64,000 nt of DNA from NCBI GenBank assembly GCA_025765595.1, contig JAIVFH010000001.1, positions 124,001 through 188,000 on the forward strand, given 5' to 3'. The translations under genes were made by a program, and so were the position numbers. The DNA comes from Obelidium mucronatum. Its lineage: Eukaryota; Chytridiomycota; Chytridiomycetes; Chytridiales; Chytriomycetaceae. Shown in pieces: positions 36,099-47,218 of the stretch (within the stretch, counting starts at the first letter, position 1; each line of letters begins with the position of its first letter). A model generated the notes under the pieces. That model searched no databases. It saw only the letters and a list, made by a program, of their open reading frames with translations, and was not told the origin of the DNA.

Positions 36099-37225
36099 CT
36101 AACAAGTAAAGTCAGGCAAGTCTTTTACTGACTCGCACCATTCCGCCACCGCTGTTGCCGTATCCCTCTTGTCAAACCATGGGTGCTACATTTGCAAAAA
36201 TTGTTATCAATTGGTGCCAATTATATTTCGGCACTTACAGATACGATTTCCTCCATGGAGTAGCGGAGGTCTGGGTCTGGGTGACAGCATCCTTGGTACA
36301 AATCAAGGGCTTCCACGCTCGGCGGTGTGGCGAATCCAACTGGCTGCATTCCCAAGAACCCGTTCCCAATGAGGGTTCTCACGTCCAGTTGAAATGCGGG
36401 GCCATTCAGACCACGCGCGATACATACTCCCAGACTCCAGGAGTCCGCCTTGAAACCGTGTGTCTGGTCACCGCGGATTATTTCCGGTGCCATAATCGAA
36501 AATGCCCCCGCTGTTCCAATAGGAGTCAATCACTTTGTTGCTGAAATACTTTGAAGTAACCTACTACGGTCTACGGGAAAGACACCTTCCTCCACAGAGC
36601 AGCATTCCCCAAAGTCGGCTGGTAATAAGAAATTAAAACGAAATTATTTTCAAATGGTATAACCCACCCAGTACTACGTGGCCGCCATCACTGATCAAGA
36701 TGTTATCAGGCTTAACATCTCGGTGAATGATACCCACATCGTGCAGCTCCAACAAGCCGCGTACAACACTGTAGAGGGCTGCCGCAAGAGTACTTTTCTC
36801 CATCTTTTCTTTGTTCAAATAGGATCCTAACGATCCTCGGCTATAGATTGGCATTACCAATCGCACAGAGCCCCCGTCGTAGAAAACTCCCTGACACGTC
36901 ATCAAGAACAAAGACTGAGGGCATTTGTCAGCTCGTTTTGCAGCGGCTCTTCGTTGGGGACGATTTTTGCTGCGTATTCTTTGTTGCTCTGCTTGTCAGT
37001 GACAGCACTGACCACCCCGAACGACCCGCGACCCAAGAAGCGCCCTTCGTCGAATTGGCGGTTGAACTCTTGGCCGGACGCAAGTCGACCTATAATAATA
37101 AATTAGAGTTAATACTTGGCAATTTTGCAGTTTATCACAATTCATGCATGTTGTACCAAGGTAATCAATGTTGTTTGGCAGAGCATTTTTTTTGAGCTTT
37201 TCCACCAGATCGAAGGCGGCGGCTC
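36099..37225 (-). CDS. Ser/Thr protein kinase
   Basis: Exons (minus) 37157 upward (start unresolved), 37089-36668, 36618-36565, 36532-36239 and 36185-36099. The kinase core is clear: glycine loop FLGRGSFGVVSAV, lysine strand YAAKIV, RLVMPIYSRGSL hinge, IIHRDVKPDNIL, ADFG, MAPEII, and a final HPWF at the end of the core. The last exon ends with EWCESVKDLPDFTC and TAG at 36101-36099. Frame moves of +1 are needed at 36524-36525 (GA[C/T]CCT, well placed between the splice site and PIGTAGAF). Two more fall in the exon 37089-36668 (best read at 36913-36914 and 36903-36904), whose length is off by two. The upstream exon (FDLVEKLKKNALP) is open to about 37225 but lacks an ATG. Confidence 0.72.
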
Positions 37226-37760
37226 CGCTATTACGTTATTGATTGAGGATAGAGTGTAGGAGACGATAAGATCCGCTGTTGTTATTGTTTTACGTCGCGT
37301 CTTGCAGATTTCAAGAGATTTGAAATCAAAATATGTCAGCTTGTCAAGCGAATCGTTCTGTAAAAGGCAAAAGGTGATCGTATTTAAGTTTTTGCAAGGT
37401 TTGATATGGTCAGTTTCAAGTAGATCAAATACTGCGCGACTTACAGTTAAATGTAATTTCTACCTTCAAGGGTTGACGGCAAGAACATCTCGTTGAGTTG
37501 AAGTTTTTATAATAACGCGAAGATCGTGTTATAAAGTGCGCGGGCGGTCGTTTGAGTGGTTTGCAAAGAGGCAAGAGCAACTGTTAATTTTAAGGATGAA
37601 AAAATCTGTGTGACAAACTCAAGAATAATATTCTTATAAATATTCTCAATAAATTTCGTTTAATGCCCGAGGACGCGACAAAAAACCCATTTCAGCCAAT
37701 CCAGAACACCACCAAATATAAAACTATGATAAATACGGGAAATATATATTGTAAATTTCA
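37226..37760. other. Intergenic, no supported gene
   Basis: AT-rich stretch between the kinase 5' end and the stop of the O-mannosyltransferase, both on minus. It should contain the kinase promoter and the mannosyltransferase 3' end. No RNA gene or repeat is recognised. Confidence 0.4.
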
Positions 37761-38880
37761 TCACTGTTTCGGTGACACAGTAGCAGCTTGAGAAGACCCA
37801 TTCACTGACCCCTGCGCAACCACTGCCTTAACAGCCTCCGCCAAACTCTTGACAACATCAAACTTTGTCACGAAATTCTCCAGCTTGTGGTCGTCTTCAT
37901 GATGAAGTTTCTCAGCTGGATGGGGCAACAACTCGTGTTCTTCCTCTGGCGAATTTACACAGGTCCAATCCCAATCACTTCTCCACTTTAGCCTTTCACA
38001 GTGGTGTTTATGCATCATGAACCCTTTTTTTCGAAATGGGATCGAAGGAAAAAAAACGGTTAAAAAAACAGCCCCTAAAAAGGAAAAAAAAACCCCCTGG
38101 AATCAAAAGCAAACTCACCATAACTTAACGGACTAAAATCCAAAAACACCAAAAAACATACGCCCAAAATCCCGCCAGCCACCAACAACTTCCACCGCCT
38201 CGACAACCGACACGTTGCAAGCTCAAAAACAACTCCAATCGACAAGAGTGAAAAATAAAGCGCAGGGAAATAGTGGTGCAAAAACAATTGCCGATGCATC
38301 AGGAAAAACGGGAAATAGTGAAAAAACCAGCCAGACGTCAACAACTGACACGCGTTCCATATCCGGGCAAAAAAGGGGTCCGTGTCGAACGAGAGAATAT
38401 TCCTTTTGACAAGAAGCATCCCAACGACAAGAACGACTACGCATGTGAAAACACTCAGTGAGGCTGTCCACCAAATCAATGGATTTCCAAGCAGGTAAAC
38501 TTGACGACCAACACCAGATTTTTCCTTGATTGTCCAGAAATTGATTCCACGTTGGAGGAATGGCCAATCAGGAGGCCGTGATTCATATGGATGGGATTTT
38601 GTGAGACCATTGTTGATTTGCCACATTTTTTGATGCAGCTCAACGAATTTTGACCAGAATCCAGGTTTTATGTAGTTAACTTTTTTGGAATTTGCTGGCA
38701 CTGTAAACAGTTGGGATTCAGTTGGGAAAGAAGAAAAAACACAAGAAAATAAAAAAAAATAAAACAAAAAGCTTACGGAAACGGTTTTCGTTAGTCTCGA
38801 TACGCCAATTAGACTCGGGGCGATTTCCATTGGTAGCACAAGTAACTTCTTGCTGACCGAATCCTATTGGTTTTGGTTTT

Positions 38881-38931
<51 letters not shown>

Positions 38932-40203
38932 TTTTTTGTTTGACGATGTTAACACTGCCATAGGTAAAAAATGAAAGCGGAAATTTACCCCACTCTGGCA
39001 ACTTGACCTTTTTTGAAAAGAGCGCACACTTTCGGTTCACATGAATCAATTTGATTTGATGCTGTATCGCCCGCACATGTGCATTCTTTTTGGCGCCTAC
39101 AATCTGAACTCTCCAGTGATCGTTGACATCTGTGGTATTGTTGGTTCCATAGGCGGATACCTCGTTGTGATATTTATTATCTGCGGAGCATTCAAATGGA
39201 TTTCAAAAAAAAAATTAAAACCAAAACGAACTCAACAGGGCTAAAACAGGTTTCAAAAAAACACCTCACCAGTAACGGGAGCCCGAACATCATGCGAATG
39301 TAATCTCCGATTCGTCGGGACATGCTTTAATCTAATAATATCGCCATCCTTGATTGGTTCAAAGGCCTTTAGATCGTGGGCTTGCGAATTCGGCTTCTCG
39401 ATCAAGAATTCACTATTTTTGTCTTTTTTTTTGTGGTTAAGGGGTGCATTCTAACTTTGCAACTTCTTTTATGTATATATATACCGTTAAATGGATAGCA
39501 AGTAACCTGCTGCTGTTTACTTCCGCCCGGGTACGCAAACGCATGAGAGTGAAGGTACCCTCCCGATGTAGCATGATGCCGCATTGTGATGACAGAACCA
39601 TACCCCACATCTGTGTATGATTTTTTTGTTTAAAACCCAAAAAATTAAAAATTAAAAACGTCATCAAAGTATTTACCAACATACGTATCCTTAATCCCAT
39701 TCCCTTTCAACGTCATCTGGAACTCTGGACTCATGAACCCAGACCCACCACCCTTATTCGGCAGCGCCCAGAAATGAACTTGAAACCAAAACGCGTAAAT
39801 CACAAACGGCACCGAAAATCAGGCAAAGTGCGCGTGCAATGAAATGGGTCCAGAATTTCTGCAGTGAAGGGACGCGTTTCGTGTCTCCGAGGAGGAACCA
39901 CAGGTTTTGGAGCGTGCCGAGGCCGACGGTTCGCGATTAGGAAGAGACCGACCCATTTCACACTGCATGTCAGGCCAAGTGAAACACCTATTTTAAAATA
40001 ATGCAAAATAATTATTACGCAACCTTTTTTTTGTAAAAACAAATAGGCAAAAAGCTTTTACCCGCAAGAAACAAACTGCCCCACCAATCCAAGCTAAAGA
40101 AATCATCTTGAACAGCCAAAAATCTCGACCAAAACATGACAGTCAAACCCGTGAAGAATAAAAGACCGGAATCCAACAGAATCAATCGTGATTGCCTGTT
40201 CCC

Positions 40204-40242
<39 letters not shown>

Positions 40243-40960
40243 AAAGAGCCGTCAACCAAGGGTGATCACAACAACCTCCTCCTCAACTACTCACGTCAAA
40301 AGCCCATTCTCCAATAACAGCATCCCCGCCACAAGAACTCCAGCAACATTTGAAAGTCCAAGATTCCGACACGTTACATACGAAATTGGAACAAGCAGTG
40401 CGCCCATCGAGCTAGGTAAAAGCCTCATGGTGATGTACGGAACATGCGATTCCAAATAATCGTTCCCAATCTTTGCAAAGGAAAACGAGGCATTATAAGA
40501 TCCACTCATTAATCCAGTGGCTGCAAACATGAGCTTGCCTAACGGGGGATGGACGTCCTTCGCGAATAAAAAAAAAGGGTGTGAATTACGGATTCCTTTT
40601 TTTTTTCGAAGCTGCCAAATACCATAAAGAAGGACCCGTTGATGTACTTTGTTGAGAAACCCCCAAAATGAACTTCATCAAAGACGACTTGAGAGGGATT
40701 CGAAAGACGGAAAAGACGCAGCAAGAACGCAATGGTTGTGAGAGTGAGTACGATTTGGGTGTTGATTTGACGAGCTCCGCTTGTTTGGAGTGAAGTATGG
40801 AACTGTGTTTGTTGAGTTTTTTTTGACAGCAATCTCAGTCTCGAGTAGACGGGCAACTGATTGCTAAAAGAAAAAGAGGCTCAACTCTTCCTCGCTTTGG
40901 TGGGGTCTTTGGTGGGAGCCAGCTCTTCTTCCACTCTTTGGATGGCGGAAGGACACTCAT
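37761..40960 (-). CDS. Dolichyl-phosphate-mannose protein O-mannosyltransferase (PMT family)
   Basis: A multi-exon gene from ATG 40960 to TGA 37763-37761. It has the PMT N-terminal block (VVFDEVHFGGF, DVHPPLGKLMF with the catalytic-loop Asp residues), a multi-span membrane region (LLENGLLT, LLLDSGLLFF, VKWVGLFLIA), the MIR region (GYGSVITMRHH, GGYLHSHAF, GSKQQQVTCYPF, WRVQIV) and the C-terminal block (SKFVELHQKMW, HPYESRPPDWPFL, RGINFW). It transfers mannose from dolichol phosphate to Ser/Thr in the ER. Two +1 moves are needed in exon 39987-39677 at 39931-39932 (GC[G/A]ACC) and 39810-39811 (GG[T/G]CCG). Two more probably fall in exon 1 (40864-40865, 40854-40855); exon lengths fit. Its likely substrates include the Ser/Thr-rich surface proteins next door. 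Confidence 0.9.
38883..38930. repeat. Homopolymer T(48) in PMT intron
   Basis: A run of 48 T on plus, A on the coding strand, inside an intron of the O-mannosyltransferase. It is the longest homopolymer in the window. Confidence 0.7.
40205..40240. repeat. Homopolymer A(36) in PMT intron
   Basis: A run of 36 A on plus, T on the coding strand, just upstream of the acceptor of the intron between LLENGLLT and QSRLILLD. It could serve as an oversized polypyrimidine tract. Confidence 0.7.
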
Positions 40961-41300
40961 TTTTGTGAAATAAAGGTGCCAGCTCGTATATTTCCAACTT
41001 GTCAAACTCGATTGTACAGCATATTCTTACTGCTTGGCCCATAAGGGGGCGCATGCATTGATTTGAAAACTCCAGTCAATTCCTACCTTTTAATTCTCCA
41101 AACTACGAAACAATGTATTCAAGCTCGATGAGAGCGAGATCCACTGAAAAATCCTAGACAGATGTGTGTTTTTAAAAAAGAGAGAGTCAAAATCTATGAT
41201 GAGTCATTGTCTGAAGGTGGTCGCATTTTTCTTCTTTTTTCAAAGGGAGCCGAAAGCGCCAACAAAAAAAAAAGCAAGCAAGACAAAAAACCCAGAACAA

Positions 41301-42328
41301 ATGAAGTCGTTGAGCATTCTTCTTGGCCTTATTGCACTGGCTTCTGCGCACGGTATAACTTCTCTCAAACCTTACCAGCCTGAGATTTCCTGTGATATCT
41401 GCTCCAGATATCTGATCATAACCTCGTTCAAAAATTAGGACCATGTACCGCCCCTGAAACCAACAATGTTGGATGTGACCCTGCCGGAGTTCCATGGCAG
41501 TGCGATGGAACCACCTGGAATGTCGTTGCCGACTGTGCCAGTTCTGCCAGCAAATCTGGATACACGTGTCAAGCTGCCAGTGCTGTTGGCAGCTGTGTCT
41601 TGGCTCCACCCGGAGTTGTTCCATCAGGCAGCTCAGTTAATGGCAATGGAGCGTCGGGAAGCTCTAGTAGTGCTGGCGTTTCTGGTTCGGGTTCCTCTAG
41701 CAGTGGCTCTGCTGGCTCAAGTTCCGGCACTGGATCTTCCTCCACCTCGGGATCACCTGTGTTTGAGACTTCCGGCTCGCCCATCACAGCGAATGGATCC
41801 ACTACTGGTTCATCCAGCTCGGATAACTCTACTGCAGGATCGTCGTCGTCAGCTTCTGGATCATCATCAGCCAATGGATCCAACGCTTCCGCTGGTTCTT
41901 CATCTGACAAGGGTATTTCATCCGGAAGTGCGTCTGCGGCTGCTTCATCTTCGACAAATCCTCAAGCCACAAATGATGCTCAAGCCGCAAGTGGATCTCA
42001 AGGAGCTGCATCTGCCTCCCCTGCACAAGCTTCTGCTTCGTCTGCTGTTTCCACCGCTGGTACAGCTGGTTCCTCGTCTTCATCCGACAAGTCTGGGGTG
42101 AATACATCTGGCTCGACATCAGCCAACAGTTCCGATTCTGCGTCTGCTAAAGCAACAGACGGTACAAGTTTGACACCAGTCGCGATTGCCACGATTGTCC
42201 TTGCAGCGCTAGTGATTCTCGCGTCCATTATCGCAGTGATTGTCAAGAACAGAAATGCAAAAAAGGATCAAGAAGCTCAAGAGACACAAGAAATGTTGCA
42301 ACCAACGCAAGAACACTTGTACGCGTGA
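41301..42328 (+). CDS. Type I membrane protein: Cys-rich head, Ser-rich stalk, TM anchor
   Basis: Exons 41301-41352 and 41439-42328 give 313 residues. A signal peptide (MKSLSILLGLIALASAHG) leads into a Cys-rich module of about 50 residues with the motif WQCDGTTW and six or more Cys. Next is a stalk of about 190 residues that is more than half Ser/Gly/Ala. It is followed by one transmembrane helix (VAIATIVLAALVILASIIAVI), then a basic stop-transfer (KNRNAKK) and a short acidic tail. The neighbour at 42985 has the same layout and the same WQCDGT motif, so these are tandem relatives. It is probably a heavily O-glycosylated cell-surface protein; the ligand is unknown. TGA is used as the stop. Confidence 0.8.
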
Positions 42329-42453
42329 TGATTTGTAGGGTTTTATTTTTTATTGAAACAAGAGATTGAAAGTAATAAAAGAAAAACACATATTTAGTCA
42401 TTTGTAGAATGGAATGGACACGACAGGAGAGATATTAGTAAAGGTTAGGACAC

Positions 42454-42870
42454 ACCGCCTTCGGCGGTACGGACGCGCCCTCGGCGCACTCGTCACACTC
42501 GGTGGTAAGACACACCGCCTTTAGCGGTAGGGATCCGCCGAAGGCGGAGGAAGAAGAAGAAAGAAAAGAAATCACCGCCTTCGGCGGTAGGGAACCGCCT
42601 TCGGCGGAAGAAGAAAGAAAAGAAATCACCGCCTTCGGCGGTAGGGAACCGCCTTCGGCGGGCGCCTTCGGCGGAAGAAGAAAGAAAAGAAATCACCGCC
42701 TTCGGCGGTAGGGATTCGCCTTCGGCGGAAGAAGAAAAAAAAAAGAAAAGAAATCACCGCCTTCGGCGGTAGGGATCCGCCTTCGGCGGTACGAACCGCC
42801 TTCGGCGGTACGAATCACCACCTTCGGCGGTACGAACCCGCCTTTCGGCGGAAGAAGCCGCCTTTGGCGG
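42454..42870 (+). repeat. Tandem array of GC-rich mini-hairpins (double-hairpin units)
   Basis: About 16 copies of the palindrome ccgccttcggcgg (5-bp stem, TTC loop) or close variants. Several are organised as pairs in a unit of about 54 bases: hairpin, taggga, hairpin, then agaagaaagaaaagaaatca. Variants often keep the stem by paired change (for example gcgccctcggcgc at about 42476), and one copy at 42535 is reversed (ccgccgaaggcgg). It lies just after the 3' end of one surface-protein gene and just before the start of the next. The spacer purines translate as Lys/Glu/Arg, but no gene is implied. Confidence 0.85.
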
Positions 42871-42984
42871 CACAACGGCGGCGTGTGCCCTCAGACACAA
42901 AAAAAAAAAAAAAAAAAAATAGGACGCCGATGAGAGAACCAAAAAAAAATTATTCATCTTCATTTCAGATCCGTAAAAAAAAAA

Positions 42985-43709
42985 ATGCAGACAGCCATCA
43001 TCCTGTTTTCGCTCATCACCGTTGCATTTGCGGATGGACCATGCAAAAAGGAAGAGTTTGGACGTCGCGGATGCGACTCCAAAGACACCTTGTGGCAGTG
43101 TGATGGAACCAACTGGGTGCCAACAAACTACTGCGGGCAAGTCAACATGCGGTGCATTGCCGTGGACAACAAGGTTGAGTCAGCGGGATGCAGCCCCAAG
43201 CCGCCAGCGGGACAGGTTGAGTGCACCAACGAGCAGTACGGCTCGTACCGCTGCGACGGCAGCAAGTTGCAGTTGAGTTGTTTGGGTTGATCAGCAAAGT
43301 GTGTCTGACCCTTTACTACGAAAACACAAACACAGACAGTGCGCCTTCGACCCGTGGTGGGTCACCACCAAGACGTGTTCGGCGTCCGAGATCTGCGTCG
43401 CCGCCGGCAACTACATCGGCTGTGTGCCCGTAGCGCTCGCCGCGTCGCTGAACAACGCAAACGCGCCGGCGTCCAAGCCCGCGGCGGCGGCAGTCGCCAA
43501 GCGCCGTGGCCAAGCAGCAGGACGTCGCCGCGCCGCCCGCCCCCGCCTCGGCCCCCGCGTCCGGCGTCTCCGCCGCCGCCATCGCCGGCGCGTCGGCCGC
43601 AGTCGTCGCCGTTGTGGCCGTCGCCGGCGCCCTCGTCTACAAGCAGAAGATGGCCGCTTCCGCCTCTGCTTCGACCCTGGCTCCCTCCGAGGGCTTGCTT
43701 ACTGCCTAG
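42985..43709 (+). CDS. Type I membrane protein with two Cys-rich modules, Ala-rich stalk, TM anchor
   Basis: Exons 42985-43271 and 43336-43709. A signal peptide (MQTAIILFSLITVAFA) is followed by two copies of a Cys-rich module: first LWQCDGTNW with GCDSKD, then YRCDGSKLQQC with DPWWVTTKTC. An Ala/Pro/Lys stalk and a transmembrane helix (AAAIAGASAAVVAVVAVAG) with a short tail (VYKQKMAAS) complete it. A +1 frame move is needed at 43498-43499 (GC[C/A]AGC), after which the frame runs through the TM segment to TAG; without it the reading turns into an Arg-only tail with no TM. The second exon is much richer in G+C than the surroundings. It is related to the protein at 41301-42328. Confidence 0.75.
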
Positions 43710-43774
43710 GCGCTTTTTTGCTTTTTGGTTTTTGTTTTTGGTTTTTAATCAGTGCCCAGTATTCCAGTAGTGAA

Positions 43775-44052
43775 TTCAATAAAATCGTATTTCTTTCGAT
43801 TGTTATCTTTTACTTTGTTATTCAAGTCGCTCCTTCCATTCTCCAAGCTCCCTCTTCCACGAGCACTCTTGCCCTGCCAACAATGTTGTACACGTCAGTT
43901 TTCTAACGGCATTTCAGAAATGCGTTTCATCACTTTCCCGATTCTTGTAGCCTGTGTAATCAGTAGAAGAATAAATAATCCGAATAGTAAAAAAAAAAAA
44001 CGCTAATATAGCATTATCATACAAACAACAGATGCACAGTCATTTCAAATTC
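43775..44052 (-). pseudogene. Decayed duplicate of the last exon of the ankyrin/TFIIS-N gene
   Basis: This matches 44205-44457 at roughly 90% identity, including the polyadenylation-side sequence, the acceptor (tgattacacag on minus) and most of the final exon (TRIGKVMKRISEMPLEN). It has lost five bases (tggag) of the conserved WRELV end and carries a +1 offset at 43897-43898 (AA[C/T]GAC). The intact exon lies immediately to the right. The inverted hairpin block at 44055-44150 sits exactly between the two copies. Confidence 0.75.
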
Positions 44053-44054
44053 GT

Positions 44055-44150
44055 ACCACCGAAGGCGGTGATTTCTTTTTTTTTTTTCGAGTCCTGCCGC
44101 CGAAGGCGGATTCCTACCGCCGAAGGCGGTTCCCTACCGCCGAAGGCGGT
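44055..44150 (-). repeat. Mini-hairpin block, inverted relative to 42454-42870
   Basis: Four hairpins (ccaccgaaggcgg, then three ccgccgaaggcgg) with the spacer tgatttctttttt. This is the exact reverse complement of the aaaagaaatca spacer of the larger array, so it is the same element in the opposite orientation. It lies at the junction of a tandem duplication. Confidence 0.85.
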
Positions 44151-44240
44151 ATTTTTTCTTTTTTTTTTTTTGTTTCGTGCCAAGTTTTTGTCAAATCAAA
44201 TAAATCGTATTTCTTTCGTAAATTCTCTTTGAAAAATCAA

Positions 44241-46916
44241 TCATCCAACAAGCTCCCTCCACTCTTCCACAAGCACTCTTGCCCTGCCAACAATGTTGTA
44301 CACGTCATTTTCTAACGGCATTTCAGCAATTCGTCTCATCACTTTCCCGATTCTTGTAGCCTGTGTGATCAGTAGAAGAATAAATAATCCGAATAGTAAA
44401 AAAAAAACACTTATATAGCAGTATCATACAAGCAACAGATCCACAGTCATTTCAAATTCCTCAAGTTTTTTGAGATTCTTGTTGGCTTCGGCGTGGAACT
44501 CGGGCTAAAAACAGTTTGTTTTTTCGTTAGGTACACTTACACAAGCAAAAAGCAACAAACACTCCTTGCTCACCGTATCATTTACAAACGTCTGAAGTCT
44601 GCTCCTTAGTTTTTTGAGCCTCTCTAGAGGAGTAGTAAATTCAACACGAGGATCCTCCGCAAGCAAAAGCGCAATATTTTCATGTCCGTTTGCCATCGCA
44701 GTGTGAATGCAATCATTGTCGTCAACGCCCGGATCCACTTTTTCAGACGTAAGCAACGCCTTCACGATTTCATAGTGCCCTTTTTGAGAAGCAACTCGAA
44801 TGGGCAAGTTGTTTGTCACTGCCACATCAGAACGCCCGTCCTTTATCAACAAATTCAAAATCTCCACTCGATTTTCCCCACACGCCACGAGCAAAGCAGA
44901 CGAATTTTCAGCAGATGGATCGATTCTGTTGTCGGAAAGCAGAGTTTCCATCACTTGCACGCGTCCATGATACGCTGCAGATATCAACGGATAATTCCGA
45001 TCATTTGTAAGAACCTCTGCCGTCACACGAGGGTCAGACAAAAGAATCTTGACGATAGAAGCGTGGCCTGTATCACACGCTGCATTCAAAGCGCGAGCCA
45101 GGTCCGCAGCTGGTGGGTCAACGCGGGGATCCGCAAGCAACAACTTCAACACATTTGCACGGCCGCATTTGGATGCAAGTCCCACAATGGAGCCACTGTT
45201 TCTTGTCGCATCCACACGTCCGTCCTGCAGCAAAAGCTCAACAATCTCTAAATATCCCTCTTGACAGGAAACACGAATACATAAATCATCCGGTACAACT
45301 CTTCCATCTTGAAGCAACAATTCAACGATTCCAAAATGTCCTCGTTCACAGGCGAGTTGAATACCAAAGAGCGCTGGCGTAACGCGGGGATCCGCGAGCA
45401 ACAATTTGGCGATTTCAACGTGCCCAAACGCGCAAGATGCCGTGATGGGTGCATTATCGCGTGCACTCGGGTCTACAACACGTGTGCCGTCACTCCTGGA
45501 GAAATGTAACAGGAGCGCGACGGCTTCCGTTTGGCCCAATTCGATGGCAGACATAAGCGCCACGTTCTCATATGCTGTTGGGTCCACGCGGTCATTAGAC
45601 AAGAGCAGCTTCATGATTTCAATGTGCCCAAATTTCGAAGCCATAATGATGGGAGCGTTGTCTGGCGCAGCTACATCAACACGGATGTCTTGCACCAGCA
45701 ACTGTACGACTCGCAAGTGACCCTTCTCACACGCTTTTTCAAGTGAAATGTTATTTCCTGCACAAGGATCCACTCTCGGATCCTTGAGCAGCAACTCAAC
45801 CACCTCGGCATGGCCACTCTGAGTCGCCAACTTCACCGCAATATTATCACGATCAGATGGATCCACTCGTGCATCTTTTAGAAGCAACTCCACAATATCC
45901 GGGAACCCAGATTGACACGCCACAATAAACGCCTTATTCTGATCCACTTGCGGTTCAACACGACCATCCTGCAATAGAACCTCAACAACACTGAAATACC
46001 CACCTTCACAAGCTTTAGCCAATGCATCCCCTTCACGACCCATCGGATCAACCCTGGGGTCCCTCAAAAGCCTCTTTACAACGTCCAGTTGGCCAAATTG
46101 GGCAGCCATCCGAACCGCCGCATTATCTTCCGCCGCAGGATCCACTCGCGGCGCCCCACCACCACCACCATCACCACCACCACCACCACTATCACCATCA
46201 ACCCCCAACAACAACTCAACCACCCCAAGATACCCTTGCATCGCAGCCGCCTTAATAGCAATATTATCCTGATCCCCCGGATCACACCTCCCATCCTCCA
46301 ACAACAACCTCACAATCTCAACATGCCCGCGCTTCGCAGCAATCCGGAACGAAAACTCCCCGTCCGCAACAGGATCGATCCTCCCGTCCTTCAAAAGCAA
46401 GGCAACGATTTCCGTGTGTCCTTCCTGACACGCCATTTGGAAGGATATACAGTCGTTGTAGCTTGGGGACACGTATTTATGGTGTAGGAGGATCGAGGCC
46501 ATGATTGCTTGGTCACGTGTGCATGCCCATTGTAACGCCATGTTGAGGATGTGTGGTGGTTCGTCTTGGATGCAGGTTACAAAGAGGATTTGGTACCGTG
46601 CGGGGAGAGGGTTGGTTGCTGGGATTGCCTTGAGGATGTAATGCGTTGGGGATCGGATTTCATTCTGTTTGCAACCAAAGAATTGGGTTTGGAAGTGGCG
46701 GAGTGGGAAGAGGTGGTCGGTTAGGAGGAGAGGGGCGAGGTGGGTTTTGGAGGCGAGGGCGATTGGGATGAGGGTTTCGTCGATTGGGAGGTGGAGGAGG
46801 ATTGTTTCGATGATCTCGGGGGATAGGGAGGTGATTGTTGTTGGTGGGGTTGGCTGTTGGTTAAATTGGGTGGTTGGGTGTTCATGGTTAAAGATGGCTG
46901 CTGAGTACTGACGCAT
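44241..46916 (-). CDS. F-box-like, ankyrin-repeat protein with C-terminal TFIIS N-terminal (LW) domain
   Basis: Exons 46916-44574, 44504-44430 and 44360-44241 give 845 residues with exact phase. Residues about 27-50 resemble an F-box (SLSPEIIETILLHLPI). From about 120 to 720 come roughly 18 ankyrin-like repeats with the consensus GHxEIVxLLLxDxRVDP and a polyglycine insert near residue 245. After a helical linker (LERLKKLRSRLQTF) the last two exons encode EFHAEANKNLKKLEEFEMTV and TRIGKVMRRIAEMP...ARVLVEEWRELV, matching the TFIIS/Med26 N-terminal fold that binds transcription elongation factors. A possible upstream exon on the same strand (ATG 47097, MTSGIKTIKKTIETTRTV) joins only with a +1 move near 46913-46922. 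The nuclear, ubiquitin-ligase or elongation role is inferred. Confidence 0.78.
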
Positions 46917-47218
46917 GATTAAATACCTGTGCAGCAGTGAGTAGATCAGAGCATTTGCGATCAGTAGTAGCAGGAGGCTCTGGAATGGAGAAGCTTGTCT
47001 CTGTGGTCGTTACAGTGGTGACAGTCACCACACCTCTGCGGGACACAGTCCGAGTGGTTTCAATCGTCTTTTTAATCGTCTTGATTCCAGAGGTCATAAG
47101 TACATAGAATCGAACCACAAAGTTGGCTTGTTTTTACTTTCTTGGCAGATGTTTTTCTTTTCAGACAAAATCTTTTGACAATTCAGAAACAAACCATCTC
47201 CCATCTGTGGCCAGAACT

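Noticed and set aside
42454..42870. CRISPR array or rho-independent terminators
   Set aside because: Repeats are short palindromes with constant purine spacers rather than variable spacers, there are no cas genes, and the host is eukaryotic.
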